Shown one piece after another: positions 8,021 to 16,077 of a stretch of 64,000 nucleotides of DNA. Under the pieces are notes generated by a model. It searched no databases, was not told the DNA's origin, and saw only the letters and a list, made by a program, of their open reading frames with translations. The first letter of the stretch is position 1. Each line of letters starts with the position of its first letter. The DNA comes from Bradyrhizobium macuxiense (GTDB lineage Bacteria; Pseudomonadota; Alphaproteobacteria; Rhizobiales; Xanthobacteraceae). The DNA lies in assembly GCF_007993935.1 (NCBI RefSeq), contig NZ_VITY01000010.1:124001-188000 (forward strand), read 5' to 3'. A program made the position numbers and the translations under genes.

Positions 8021-8634
8021 CACCGGCAGCAGACGAAATCGCTTCTCTCGTGGGCGCGACATGCGTCCCGATCAGACTGCCCCCGTTCAGGCGATCGAGA
8101 TGGCGGCTGCTCGACTTCAAGAACGAGCATCAGGAAAAGACAAACTGGTGCTGGGCCGCCGTCGCGGCCAGCATCGCCCATTTCTATCGTCCCTCCAGCA
8201 GGGTGACCCAATGCGACATTGCGAACGGACAGCTGGGCCGAACTGATTGCTGCGTGGCCGACAAGGATACCTGCAATGTCTACGGCTACCTGATGTCCTC
8301 GCTGTTCCGCGTTGGCCATTTCAGGAAATGGACCGCGCGCCGTTCTGCGTCCCTGCGAGAGACCCAGGACGAGATCGGAGGCAGACGCCCGCTTTGCGTG
8401 CGCATCGTCTGGAATGGCGGCGGGGCCCATCTTGTCACGATCAAGGGTTACGCCGATGAGCCAGCGGTCGACTTGCCCGTGCAAGACGACTACGGCCTGG
8501 CGATTGCGGACCCTTGGTGGGGCCTCTCGGATATCAACGCCGCGCAATTTCCGCGCGGCTATATCAATTGCGGCACCTGGACGGACACATACTACACCAC
8601 CAAGAGGGCGACGCATGGCGATTTCAGCAGCTGA
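8017..8634 (+). CDS. Papain-like cysteine protease (C39/C70-like)
   Basis: This 205-residue protein has a papain-fold cysteine protease layout: C45 in 'KTNWCWAAVAASIAHFY', H138 in 'NGGGAHLVTIKGY' and D165 in 'IADPWWG', giving a C-H-D triad. The motifs resemble the AvrRpt2-type (C70) and C39-like bacterial families. Several other cysteines (C67, C78, C79, C86) suggest disulfides or metal binding. No signal peptide is visible. The GTG start overlaps the PAP2 stop by four bases and is preceded by GCGGGGGAA. Targets are unknown; a role in processing a partner of the cassette is possible but unproven. Confidence 0.75.
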   Translation: MTPAADEIASLVGATCVPIRLPPFRRSRWRLLDFKNEHQEKTNWCWAAVAASIAHFYRPSSRVTQCDIANGQLGRTDCCVADKDTCNVYGYLMSSLFRVGHFRKWTARRSASLRETQDEIGGRRPLCVRIVWNGGGAHLVTIKGYADEPAVDLPVQDDYGLAIADPWWGLSDINAAQFPRGYINCGTWTDTYYTTKRATHGDFSS

Positions 8635-9277
8635 CTTTCCCGACGACGCCCGCGACGCCGTACTTGCCGGCATGGCCAATCGAGCGCGCATGCGGGGATT
8701 CGCGACGCCCAAGCTCAGCTTCGCGCATCGCAATCATCGCGAAGACCTCGAGCTTTGCGCACCGCATCGCATGGCGTTGCTGCCGTTGAGCACCTTGCGC
8801 CGTCTGGCCAAGTCTGACCGGTGCGCGGCCAAGCCTGCAGCGAAGATTGAGCTGCCTGCGCTCGGTTCCGTAGCCACCATCCTCGGCTGGCGCTTTCTTA
8901 TCTATGACAAGACTGTTCTTGAGCCGATCGCTGCGGCTCATGCCGTCTTCACCGACGAGGGCGGCTATCGGTTGGCCGAACTGAATGAGGGACCATACGT
9001 AACCGGCTTTATCAAAGCGCTTCAGGCGCCGTCCGTGCGCCGCGCGATCTCATCCGATAGGAACGATCACAAACCTGGTGAGCCGCTGCTGCTGCTCGCT
9101 CCCGCGATTTGCTTTGCCGGATTGTGGGTCCGACATCAGGACCACGATGAAGACTTCATCCTGCCGATGGATCCCAACCTCTTACCGGCCTTCACCAATG
9201 TGAAGCCCGCAGAGGTCCTCAAAGCCTTGGTTCACGCGTCGACCGCAGTTCCAACCGACAGCGGTTCGGCTGGGTGA
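8615..9277 (+). CDS. Conserved-looking protein of unknown function
   Basis: This 220-residue protein starts at the ATG at 8615, inside the end of the protease gene (20-base overlap) and behind an AAGAGGG site, so it is coupled to it. An upstream in-frame ATG at 8312 would lie deep in the protease gene and is rejected. The sequence is soluble and mixed alpha/beta, with no signal peptide or membrane helix. I recognise no family. The tight overlap with the PAP2 and protease genes suggests that the three products act together. Confidence 0.65.
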   Translation: MAISAADFPDDARDAVLAGMANRARMRGFATPKLSFAHRNHREDLELCAPHRMALLPLSTLRRLAKSDRCAAKPAAKIELPALGSVATILGWRFLIYDKTVLEPIAAAHAVFTDEGGYRLAELNEGPYVTGFIKALQAPSVRRAISSDRNDHKPGEPLLLLAPAICFAGLWVRHQDHDEDFILPMDPNLLPAFTNVKPAEVLKALVHASTAVPTDSGSAG

Positions 9278-9405
9278 CACGCGCGGCCACGCGTCATTTG
9301 GCGAGCGAACGGCAAAAGCCAATCACTGCGTCGCGTCGCCCGGCCTGCGCGTAGCCACCCCTGGATGCCGGTCATCTCGGCCTCAGTCATCGAACTCGCA
9401 CGAAA

Positions 9406-9423
9406 GCGTCATCCCTCCGTCAA
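9406..9423 (+). promoter_or_regulatory. Possible Pho box upstream of the secreted phosphodiesterase
   Basis: GCGTCAT-CCCT-CCGTCAA has the 7-4-7 layout of a PhoB site, with GTCA words 11 bases apart (9408 and 9419). Another GTCAT lies 22 bases further upstream at 9386. Each half matches CTGTCAT at five of seven positions. It lies 70 bases before the start of a predicted exported phosphoesterase, which makes phosphate control plausible but unproven. Confidence 0.35.
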
Positions 9424-9450
9424 CTGGCCGCGACAAGTTGTCGCGGCCAG
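9424..9450. repeat. Perfect 13-bp inverted repeat before the phosphodiesterase gene
   Basis: The arms CTGGCCGCGACAA and TTGTCGCGGCCAG flank a single G, giving a perfect 27-nt palindrome 43 bases before the ATG at 9494. No T-run follows on either strand, so it is not a standard terminator. It could be an operator, an mRNA 5' hairpin, or a Rho-assisted end of the preceding cassette. Confidence 0.6.
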
Positions 9451-9493
9451 TGCTGGCCATTCCAATCCTGACGGAAATAGAGAGGGGCGACTC

Positions 9494-11170
9494 ATGAGAG
9501 GCTTTCGTGACTATGTCTTGTCGACTGCCGCGATCGCGGCGGCCATGCTTGCCTGCGGCGTCGCAGCCGCGCAAGCGGATGATGACAACGGGCATTCGCA
9601 GCGACATGGCTACAAGCACGTCTTGCTGATCAGCGTCGACGGCATGCACGCCGTCGATTTGAAGCGTTGGGTCGAAAGCCGTCCCGGCGGCAACTTCGCC
9701 CAGCTCACCGGCAAGGGCGTCGTCTATCCGAACGCCTACACCACCGCTCCGTCCGACAGCTATCCGGGCATGCTCGCGCAGGTCACCGGCGCGACGCCGA
9801 AGGGCGGCGGCCTGTTCTATGACGACAGCTATGACCGCACCGAGTATCCGGCCAAGGCCTTCTATACCAGCCAGAATCTTCCGGACCCGGGTTGCGTGGG
9901 CCCGGCAGGCACCGAACTCACCAACTTCGAAGCGCTCGACAAGACCTTCGATTACTCCAGCGGATTGGTCGCCGATTACACGGCCGGCGGCACGCTCGGT
10001 CAGGTCTACACGCAGCTCGATCCGGACCACATGCAGCGCAAGCTGGTGAACGGCCAGTGCGTTCCGGTCTATCCGCACGACTACGTGCGCACCAACACGA
10101 TCTTCGAAGTCATCAAGCAGGCCGGAATGCACACGGCCTGGTCCGACAAGCATCCGGCCTATGAGGACCTGGCGGGCCCGTCGGGCAAAGGCCTCGACGA
10201 GCTCTTTACGCCGGAGATCAACGCGCAGGACACGATCGACGCCGGCGCCAAGCCCGGCGACGACTACACCAAGAGCTTTGTCGGTGTCCGTTCATACGAC
10301 TCGCTGAAAGTGCAGGCGGTGTTGAACTGGATCGACGGCTACAACGGCACGCGAACCCAGCATCAAGGCGTCCCCGCGATCTTCGGCATGAACTTCCAGG
10401 CGGTCAGCGTCGGCCAGAAGCTCGCCAAGGCCGGCAACGCCGATACCGACAAGTCGCTGGTCGGCGGTTATGCCGACGCCAACGCGACGCCCGGCAATGC
10501 GCTCACGCAGCAACTCCAGTTCGTGGACGATGCGCTCGGCAAATTCGTCAACGAGCTCAAGGCGCAGAACCTCTACGATTCGACGCTGATCATCATCAGC
10601 GCCAAGCACGGCCAGTCGCCGATCAACCTCGCGGAACGCGTGGCGATCTCGGATGCGCTGTACAGCAACACGCCCGGTTTCGGCGCCAACGGCTTCGAGA
10701 TCTGCGACGACGCGGCGCTGGTCTGGCTGTCGCCGGAACTGCAGCAGGCGACCAATCCGGCGACCGGCAATCCCTATTATGCCGACGCCAAGGCCTACAT
10801 TCTGGCCCACGCCGCCGATCTGCATATCCAGAAGCTGCTCGACCGCGACGAGCTGACCAAGCTCTACGAAGATCCGTTCCACAACAGCCGGGTGCCGGAC
10901 TTCATCGCCATCACCGATCATGGCGTGATCTGCACCGGCGGCAGCAAGCTTGCCGAGCATGGCGGCTTCTCCAAGGACGATCGCAATGTCCTGCTGCTGC
11001 TCTCCTCGCCTCGCATCAAGCATGCGCGGACGAACGAGGAGACCGCCTTCACGACCCAGATCGCACCGACGATCCTCCGTGCGCTCGACCTCGATCCGCG
11101 CAGCCTGCAGGCGGTTCGCGACGAGGGCGTCGAGGCCCTGAAGTTGAATGAAGGCGCGGAGCGGTTCTGA
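9494..11170 (+). CDS. Exported type I phosphodiesterase / nucleotide pyrophosphatase family enzyme
   Basis: This 558-residue protein belongs to the alkaline-phosphatase superfamily. A signal peptide ends near residue 28 ('ACGVAAAQAD'). Metal ligands and nucleophile are visible: D49 in 'LLISVDGMH', S89 in 'APSDSYPG' (position of the NPP nucleophile), 'SAKHGQSP', 'AITDHGV' and 'LAEHGGFSKDDRN'. It should hydrolyse phosphodiester or pyrophosphate bonds in the periplasm or outside the cell. The ATG at 9494 follows GAGAGGGG; an in-frame ATG at 9365 would put a non-signal tail in front. A strong terminator follows at 11244. The substrate cannot be told from sequence. Confidence 0.85.
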   Translation: MRGFRDYVLSTAAIAAAMLACGVAAAQADDDNGHSQRHGYKHVLLISVDGMHAVDLKRWVESRPGGNFAQLTGKGVVYPNAYTTAPSDSYPGMLAQVTGATPKGGGLFYDDSYDRTEYPAKAFYTSQNLPDPGCVGPAGTELTNFEALDKTFDYSSGLVADYTAGGTLGQVYTQLDPDHMQRKLVNGQCVPVYPHDYVRTNTIFEVIKQAGMHTAWSDKHPAYEDLAGPSGKGLDELFTPEINAQDTIDAGAKPGDDYTKSFVGVRSYDSLKVQAVLNWIDGYNGTRTQHQGVPAIFGMNFQAVSVGQKLAKAGNADTDKSLVGGYADANATPGNALTQQLQFVDDALGKFVNELKAQNLYDSTLIIISAKHGQSPINLAERVAISDALYSNTPGFGANGFEICDDAALVWLSPELQQATNPATGNPYYADAKAYILAHAADLHIQKLLDRDELTKLYEDPFHNSRVPDFIAITDHGVICTGGSKLAEHGGFSKDDRNVLLLLSSPRIKHARTNEETAFTTQIAPTILRALDLDPRSLQAVRDEGVEALKLNEGAERF

Positions 11171-11243
11171 CCGCCGCGGCGCAACGCACCGAAGTCCTGC
11201 CTCGGCTCATCGTGACTGGGCAGGCCGGTCGACCCGGCCTACC

Positions 11244-11273
11244 AATCGGCGCCCCACGGGGCGCCGATTTTTT
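11244..11273 (+). terminator. Rho-independent terminator
   Basis: Perfect 12-bp arms (AATCGGCGCCCC and complement) around AC are followed directly by a run of six T. It closes the plus-strand phosphodiesterase gene 74 bases after its stop, just before the convergent pilus genes. Confidence 0.9.
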
Positions 11274-11284
11274 CGGATCATGCT

Positions 11285-11665
11285 CTAGGCGGGGAAGCAG
11301 GCCGCCGCCGTCAGCGTGAACGGAGCCAGATTGAGGATCTGGGGAAACTGGAATTGATAATTTGCACTCACCTGGCTGCCGCACGCCGCGGCGCTGTAGC
11401 TGAACGTCGAGGACGGCAAGCTCAGTCCAAACGCCTGCTGGGTGGCGTAAGCGGCGATTGCGCTCGGGTTGTCGGTAGGACAAAGCGCGGGATTGACGCT
11501 CGCGCATCGCGCCGTGACCGCCACCGCGTGCTGCATTCCGACCTGCGTCCACATCAGCAGCCCGAACTCGATCACGCCGAACAGGAACGCGAAGAACAGC
11601 GGCGCGATCAGGCCGAATTCAAGTGCCGACGCCCCGCTCCGGTCGGGCCAGAATGCGCGTTTCAC
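11285..11665 (-). CDS. TadE-like minor pilus protein
   Basis: This 126-residue protein has the TadE-type N-terminus: a short basic leader (VKRAFWPDRSG), then 'ASALEFGLIAPLFFAFLFGV' with the pilin-like glutamate, and a single hydrophobic helix. The rest is a small exported domain with cysteines. TadE-like proteins are pseudopilins of Flp/Tad pili. The GTG start at 11665 overlaps the stop of the preceding gene as GTGA, showing coupling. An in-frame ATG at 11794 would lie deep inside the upstream gene. No Tad ATPase or secretin is in the window. Confidence 0.82.
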   Translation of the reverse strand: MKRAFWPDRSGASALEFGLIAPLFFAFLFGVIEFGLLMWTQVGMQHAVAVTARCASVNPALCPTDNPSAIAAYATQQAFGLSLPSSTFSYSAAACGSQVSANYQFQFPQILNLAPFTLTAAACFPA

Positions 11666-12159
11666 TGCAGCCTCGCCGTGGACTGCGTGCTGATGACATA
11701 GCTGTTCGGAACGATCTGATAGTTGATGATCGTCGAGTAGCTGCCTTGCGCGGAGACGATGGTGTATGTACCCGCCATTCCGCCTCCGGGACATGTTCCG
11801 CCGCAGGTCATGCTGGTGACGCCCGAACTGGTCGCGCAGCCGCAGAACTTGATCGGAACAGGCGAGGCACTGATCGCACTGGAGTTGGTCGCAGCTGCCA
11901 CGGCCGTCGAGATCGCATTGGCGTCGAACCCATGCGCGATGGCATATTCCACGCCCGCCTGCGACGATCCCTCCACCTGCATCTTGCGGTAGATCGCAAG
12001 GCCGATATCGGTCACGGAAACGACCATCAGCGAAAGCAGCGGGACCAGGACGCCGAATTCGATTGCCGCCACACCGCGTGCGTCATCTCCGAACCTGCGA
12101 CGGAGAAATAAGCCACGCCGTCGAGAGCGGCGCTCACCACCTGTCCTGCCCGGTTTCAT
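11662..12159 (-). CDS. TadE/TadG-like pilus protein
   Basis: This 165-residue protein has a long basic N-terminus (residues 1-28, rich in Arg), then 'GVAAIEFGVLVPLLSLMVVS', the hydrophobic pilin-like helix with the key glutamate. An exported domain with CGC and C-GGTC clusters follows. It is the middle gene of a three-gene set with the larger TadG-like gene 14 bases upstream and the TadE-like gene overlapping downstream. It probably forms part of a Flp-type pilus or a surface structure assembled by a Tad machine encoded elsewhere. Confidence 0.78.
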   Translation of the reverse strand: MKPGRTGGERRSRRRGLFLRRRFGDDARGVAAIEFGVLVPLLSLMVVSVTDIGLAIYRKMQVEGSSQAGVEYAIAHGFDANAISTAVAAATNSSAISASPVPIKFCGCATSSGVTSMTCGGTCPGGGMAGTYTIVSAQGSYSTIINYQIVPNSYVISTQSTARLQ

Positions 12160-12173
12160 CGTATCGCTCCAGC

Positions 12174-13484
12174 TTACTCAACAAGCTGCGCTGTCGCCGT
12201 ACCGATGGCATTGCCGCCCATGGCAGCGCAATTGACCTGAACATTAGAATTTCCGACGATCGAGATCGTATCTGCAATGATTTGCGTACATGTCGTGCTT
12301 GTGCCGTTGCCGCCGCTGAAGCTCAGCGCCGCCTTCGGCAGGTAGACCGCGCCCTGCAAATTTTGGGTACCGCCGCCCGTCAGGTTGAAGCTGCTGCCGA
12401 CCGGCATCCTGCGGTCGCCATAGATCGCGATTCCCGCGGTCGTTCCGCTGGTCGGCGCCGTGAGGCTGACATTGGCGTTGCTCCCGATCGTCGCCGAGCC
12501 CCAGTTGCCGCTCGAGCCGGTAAACACCAGGGTGACGCCCGTTCCCGTGATCGTGGCATTGCCGGCCACCGACAGGTTCGCGCCGTTGAAATAGTAGATC
12601 CCGGGATTGAACGTCAGCGTCGCACCGGCGGCGACCGAGATGTCGCCGCAATAGCTGCCCGGACTGAGGGTCGTCGTCCCCTTCACGTTGAACTTGTTCG
12701 AGTAGTCGCACCATGTCGGCATCGTGGGCGTGACGTTGGCATAGGGATCGCCGATCGCCCTGATGCCGGTCCGAATGCCGTTGGTCGCCGTGATGCTGCT
12801 GGTGCCGGAGACCCCGCCGACCACACCAACCATCGCCGCGGATATCGTTGCCGTTCCGCTGACATTGAGCGCCGAGCTGCCGTTGGAATCGTCATAGAGA
12901 TTGCAATTGATCAGGTTGAGCTGGGTGTTGCCTTTCACGGTCACGGCCGGATTGGCGGTCGGGTCGAGCGCCAGCACACAGCCCGTTCCGACATTGCCGA
13001 GTGCGACGGCGCGAGCCGTGACCGGCACCGCCCCGGAGCCGAACAACGCCGACAACAGCCGCGCTTGCGGCTGGCTGATGATGACTTCGACCGCCTGGGT
13101 GCTGGAGGTGAAGCTTCCCGAGGACGGAGGCTGGTTCACGGTGACGGTGACGTTGCCGATCCCGTTCGCATAGCCGTAGAACGTCGTGACGGCGTTGGCC
13201 TCGGTCACGAGATTGGTGCCGGCGGTGGCTGCACTGACAGCCGCCGAGTCGGCCGCACTCATCATGTTCTTGTGCTTGTAGAACCACCACGCGACCTCGG
13301 TGCCTAATCCTGCGGTCCCGACCAGGACTGGCATCAGCAAGGCGATGATGATCGCGTAACTGCCGGAGCGGTCGCGCGCAAAGCGCTTCAGGAGACCGTC
13401 CTGGCGGCCTCGGCACTCATCCAGTGCCGGCCTCATTTGCGAGGATATTCCAACTTCCGCCTTCCAAGGGATGAAGGCCGTCAT
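12174..13484 (-). CDS. TadG-like protein with a long beta-rich exported domain
   Basis: This 436-residue protein has the TadG-type N-terminus at about residues 38-85 ('SGSYAIIIALLMPVLVGTAG' followed by 'TEVAWWFYKHKNMMSAADSAAVSAA'), which anchors it in the inner membrane. Residues about 165-425 form a Gly/Thr/Asn/Ser-rich repetitive region ('LTFNPGIYYFNGANLSVAGN' and similar) that looks like a beta-helix or adhesin-like stack. It heads the three-gene set with the two TadE-like genes. The first ATG is used, but a start at residue 17 (MRPALDE) is also possible. It may be displayed at the surface as an adhesive part of a Tad pilus. Confidence 0.8.
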   Translation of the reverse strand: MTAFIPWKAEVGISSQMRPALDECRGRQDGLLKRFARDRSGSYAIIIALLMPVLVGTAGLGTEVAWWFYKHKNMMSAADSAAVSAATAGTNLVTEANAVTTFYGYANGIGNVTVTVNQPPSSGSFTSSTQAVEVIISQPQARLLSALFGSGAVPVTARAVALGNVGTGCVLALDPTANPAVTVKGNTQLNLINCNLYDDSNGSSALNVSGTATISAAMVGVVGGVSGTSSITATNGIRTGIRAIGDPYANVTPTMPTWCDYSNKFNVKGTTTLSPGSYCGDISVAAGATLTFNPGIYYFNGANLSVAGNATITGTGVTLVFTGSSGNWGSATIGSNANVSLTAPTSGTTAGIAIYGDRRMPVGSSFNLTGGGTQNLQGAVYLPKAALSFSGGNGTSTTCTQIIADTISIVGNSNVQVNCAAMGGNAIGTATAQLVE

Positions 13485-13661
13485 GTTGTCCTCACGCCGC
13501 TCGTGGCAAGCTCCTCCGATTCCTACGGCATGACAATTTAATGTCAGCTCTGCGCGATCGACGAAAATCGAACCTCGCGCTTAACACTCCTTTAGCCAAT
13601 CCGGGCGCGCCGCAGCGGGGAATGACCGTGGAAGACAGCCGCGCGCGTCGTCTATGCGCGC

Positions 13662-15938
13662 TCAGGAGCCGAACTTCGCCCGCAGCATGGGGCCAAGGAG
13701 ATTCGAGTAGTCGTCCGTCCAGAATGCGCCGGCCGGATCCGGCGACATGGCGGTCCAATGCCGTGCCGCCTCGCCGGCATCCTCGGGCGTGCGTGCCAGC
13801 ATGACCACCCGGGACGCTGTCCTGAGCGTGGTCATGACGTCGCCGGCGGGATGCCCTTCCTTGAACAGCGCGATCAACCCCTCGGAGCGCGCGACATTGG
13901 CCAGGATCGGCGCCAGATCGAGATGACGGTTGGAGATGTGCACGAGAATGCTGCCGTGCGGCGTCAGCTTCGACAGATAGCCGGCAATCGCTTCACGCGT
14001 CAGCAAATGGACGGGAATGCCATCGGATGAGAAGGCGTCCAGCACGATCAGGTCGTAGCGATCGGATGAGGCCTGCAACGTCAGACGCGCATCGCCGAGC
14101 ACGAGCCTGGCCTTCGGCGCGCAGCGCGAGAGGAAGGTGAAGAATGCGGGATTGCTCGCGATCCGGATCACCTCGGGATCGATCTCGAAGAAGGTCCAGC
14201 TCTCTCTGCCGCGAAGATAACAGGCGAGCGAGCCGGTCCCGAGACCGACGACCGCAACCCGCTCGAAGCCGTCCTTGAAGCGATCTTTGGCGCCACGTGC
14301 CGCCGCGATCCCTTCGGCCAGCGGGCTGCCGGGATAATAATAGCTCTGCGGCTCGGGCGCTCCCGCGACCGGCGTGCTATCCGCGTTACGCAACCGTTCG
14401 GCGCCATGCATCGTGTTGCCGTGGAACAGCAGCCGCGCGCTGCCGTCGGCAAGATCGACCACCGTATGGACACCGAAGAAGCTGCGCGCGGTCTCGATCG
14501 GGGCCATGCCGGGACGCCACAACGTCGTCAGCAGCAGGCCGGTGACCGCAAGCCCGGCGAAGGCCACCGGCCGCTGCCGCAGCAAGAGCATGCAGGCCGT
14601 CAGCACGACCAGCAGGGCGCTGAATGGCAGCTCGAAGGCAGCCGGCAGCCGCAACTGGGTCGCGTACCAGACCATGGCAAGCGCGATCGCCACCGCCAGC
14701 CATGGTGATGCCTTCACCAGCGTCTGGCGCGCGCTACCTGCAAACATGCCGGGCAGCGCCAGCAACGCGAGCGCGATCAGGATCGGATATTCGTAGTTGC
14801 CGGAAAAAATCTGTGGCGCCAGCAATCCCGCGAAGGCGCCGCCCAGCACGCCGCCGAACGAGGTGCACAGGAAGAACTCCGTCAGCCGCTCCGGGTGCGG
14901 GCGGCGGGCATAGAGCTCGCCATGGCAGAGCAGCGTCAGCAGCGTGAACACCACGAGGTGGAGCACGATCGTCGTGAACCAGAACACCTTGGCGCCGACG
15001 AGACTGATCGCAAGCGGAGCCACGGCGAACGGCACGAGCCGCACCACGGTCGCATGGCTGATCCACGGCCGATCGCGGAACACGACGACGAAGGTGAACA
15101 GATAAAGCGCCAGCGGAATGACCCACAGAAACGGCGTTGCCGCGACGTCGGTCGTCAGATGCGCGGTCACCGCGATGACCAGCCCGGATGGAACGGCCGC
15201 AAGCGCGATCCAGCGCAGCCGGTCGGTTGCGCTGACGATCGATGTCTGCGGCGGCGGCGCTGTGCCCGCAACGCCATTGCCTCGTCCGAGCACGAAGGCG
15301 ACCGCCGTGACGAGGAGCGCGAGGACCGCGAAGCCGACCGACCAGGCGCTCGCCTGCATTTTCAGCGTCAGCAGCGGTTCGACGACCGCGGGATAAGCAA
15401 ACAGCGCCGCGAACGAGCCGAGATTCGAGGCGGCATAGAGCACGTAGGGATTGCTGGCCTCGCGATGGCCGCTCGCGGCGAACCAGCTCTGCAGCAAGGG
15501 TGCGCTGGCCGACAACGTGAAGAACGGCAGGCCGATCGACGCAGCGAACAGCCCAAACAGCCACAGCGCCGTTCCATCCGCCGGCGGTGCACCCCAATTC
15601 GGCGCGATCGCGATCGGCAGGGTCATCGCCGTGACAGCGAGCAGAAGCAGATGGACCAGCCCCGCGCGCTGCGGCCCGAGCAAGCGGCCGAGCAGATGGG
15701 CATAGGCATAGCCGGCAAGCAGAACGGCCTGGAAGAACACCATCGCCACCGACCAGACCGAAGGCGCGCCGCCGAGCTTCGGCAGCACCATCTTCGCGAA
15801 CATCGGCTGAATCAGAAACAACAGCAGCGCGGACACCAGCAGCGTCGCCACGCTGAGCAACGGCAGCAGGCGCGTGTCATCGACCGAACGCGCCGCCGCG
15901 GGCAGCGTTTGATCTGGCGCGTTCTCGACGACTGACAT
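13662..15938 (-). CDS. Polytopic membrane protein fused to a spermidine-synthase-like domain
   Basis: This 758-residue protein has two parts. Residues about 25-490 contain a dozen or so hydrophobic helices resembling a transporter-like membrane domain. Residues about 560-745 form a Rossmann fold of the spermidine/spermine synthase type, with the nucleotide-binding 'VAVVGLGTGSLACYL' and 'FFEIDPEVIRIA', then 'DLIVLDAFSSDGIPVHLLT'. That last block is typical of the fused membrane 'spermidine synthase-like' family. Members of this family are widespread and their true substrate is unknown, so polyamine synthesis should not be assumed. It stands alone between the pilus genes and the exported-protein operon. 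Confidence 0.85.
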   Translation of the reverse strand: MSVVENAPDQTLPAAARSVDDTRLLPLLSVATLLVSALLLFLIQPMFAKMVLPKLGGAPSVWSVAMVFFQAVLLAGYAYAHLLGRLLGPQRAGLVHLLLLAVTAMTLPIAIAPNWGAPPADGTALWLFGLFAASIGLPFFTLSASAPLLQSWFAASGHREASNPYVLYAASNLGSFAALFAYPAVVEPLLTLKMQASAWSVGFAVLALLVTAVAFVLGRGNGVAGTAPPPQTSIVSATDRLRWIALAAVPSGLVIAVTAHLTTDVAATPFLWVIPLALYLFTFVVVFRDRPWISHATVVRLVPFAVAPLAISLVGAKVFWFTTIVLHLVVFTLLTLLCHGELYARRPHPERLTEFFLCTSFGGVLGGAFAGLLAPQIFSGNYEYPILIALALLALPGMFAGSARQTLVKASPWLAVAIALAMVWYATQLRLPAAFELPFSALLVVLTACMLLLRQRPVAFAGLAVTGLLLTTLWRPGMAPIETARSFFGVHTVVDLADGSARLLFHGNTMHGAERLRNADSTPVAGAPEPQSYYYPGSPLAEGIAAARGAKDRFKDGFERVAVVGLGTGSLACYLRGRESWTFFEIDPEVIRIASNPAFFTFLSRCAPKARLVLGDARLTLQASSDRYDLIVLDAFSSDGIPVHLLTREAIAGYLSKLTPHGSILVHISNRHLDLAPILANVARSEGLIALFKEGHPAGDVMTTLRTASRVVMLARTPEDAGEAARHWTAMSPDPAGAFWTDDYSNLLGPMLRAKFGS

Positions 15939-16077
15939 CCGCTGGTTCCCGCAATCCCGCCTGGCAGGGTAGCTTCGCCGCGCCTAAGCAAGCGTTAAGC
16001 GGAGTTCAGGAGCGGCGTCAGGCAGTTGACAGTGTTCGCGTTCCGTCGGCGTGAGCAGGCGCCCGTCGGTACGCCGG

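Noticed and set aside
15984..15998. A CTAA-N7-TTAA sequence upstream of the spermidine-synthase-like gene
   Set aside because: The first half-site deviates from TTAA and there is no supporting context, so I do not call a second CtrA box.
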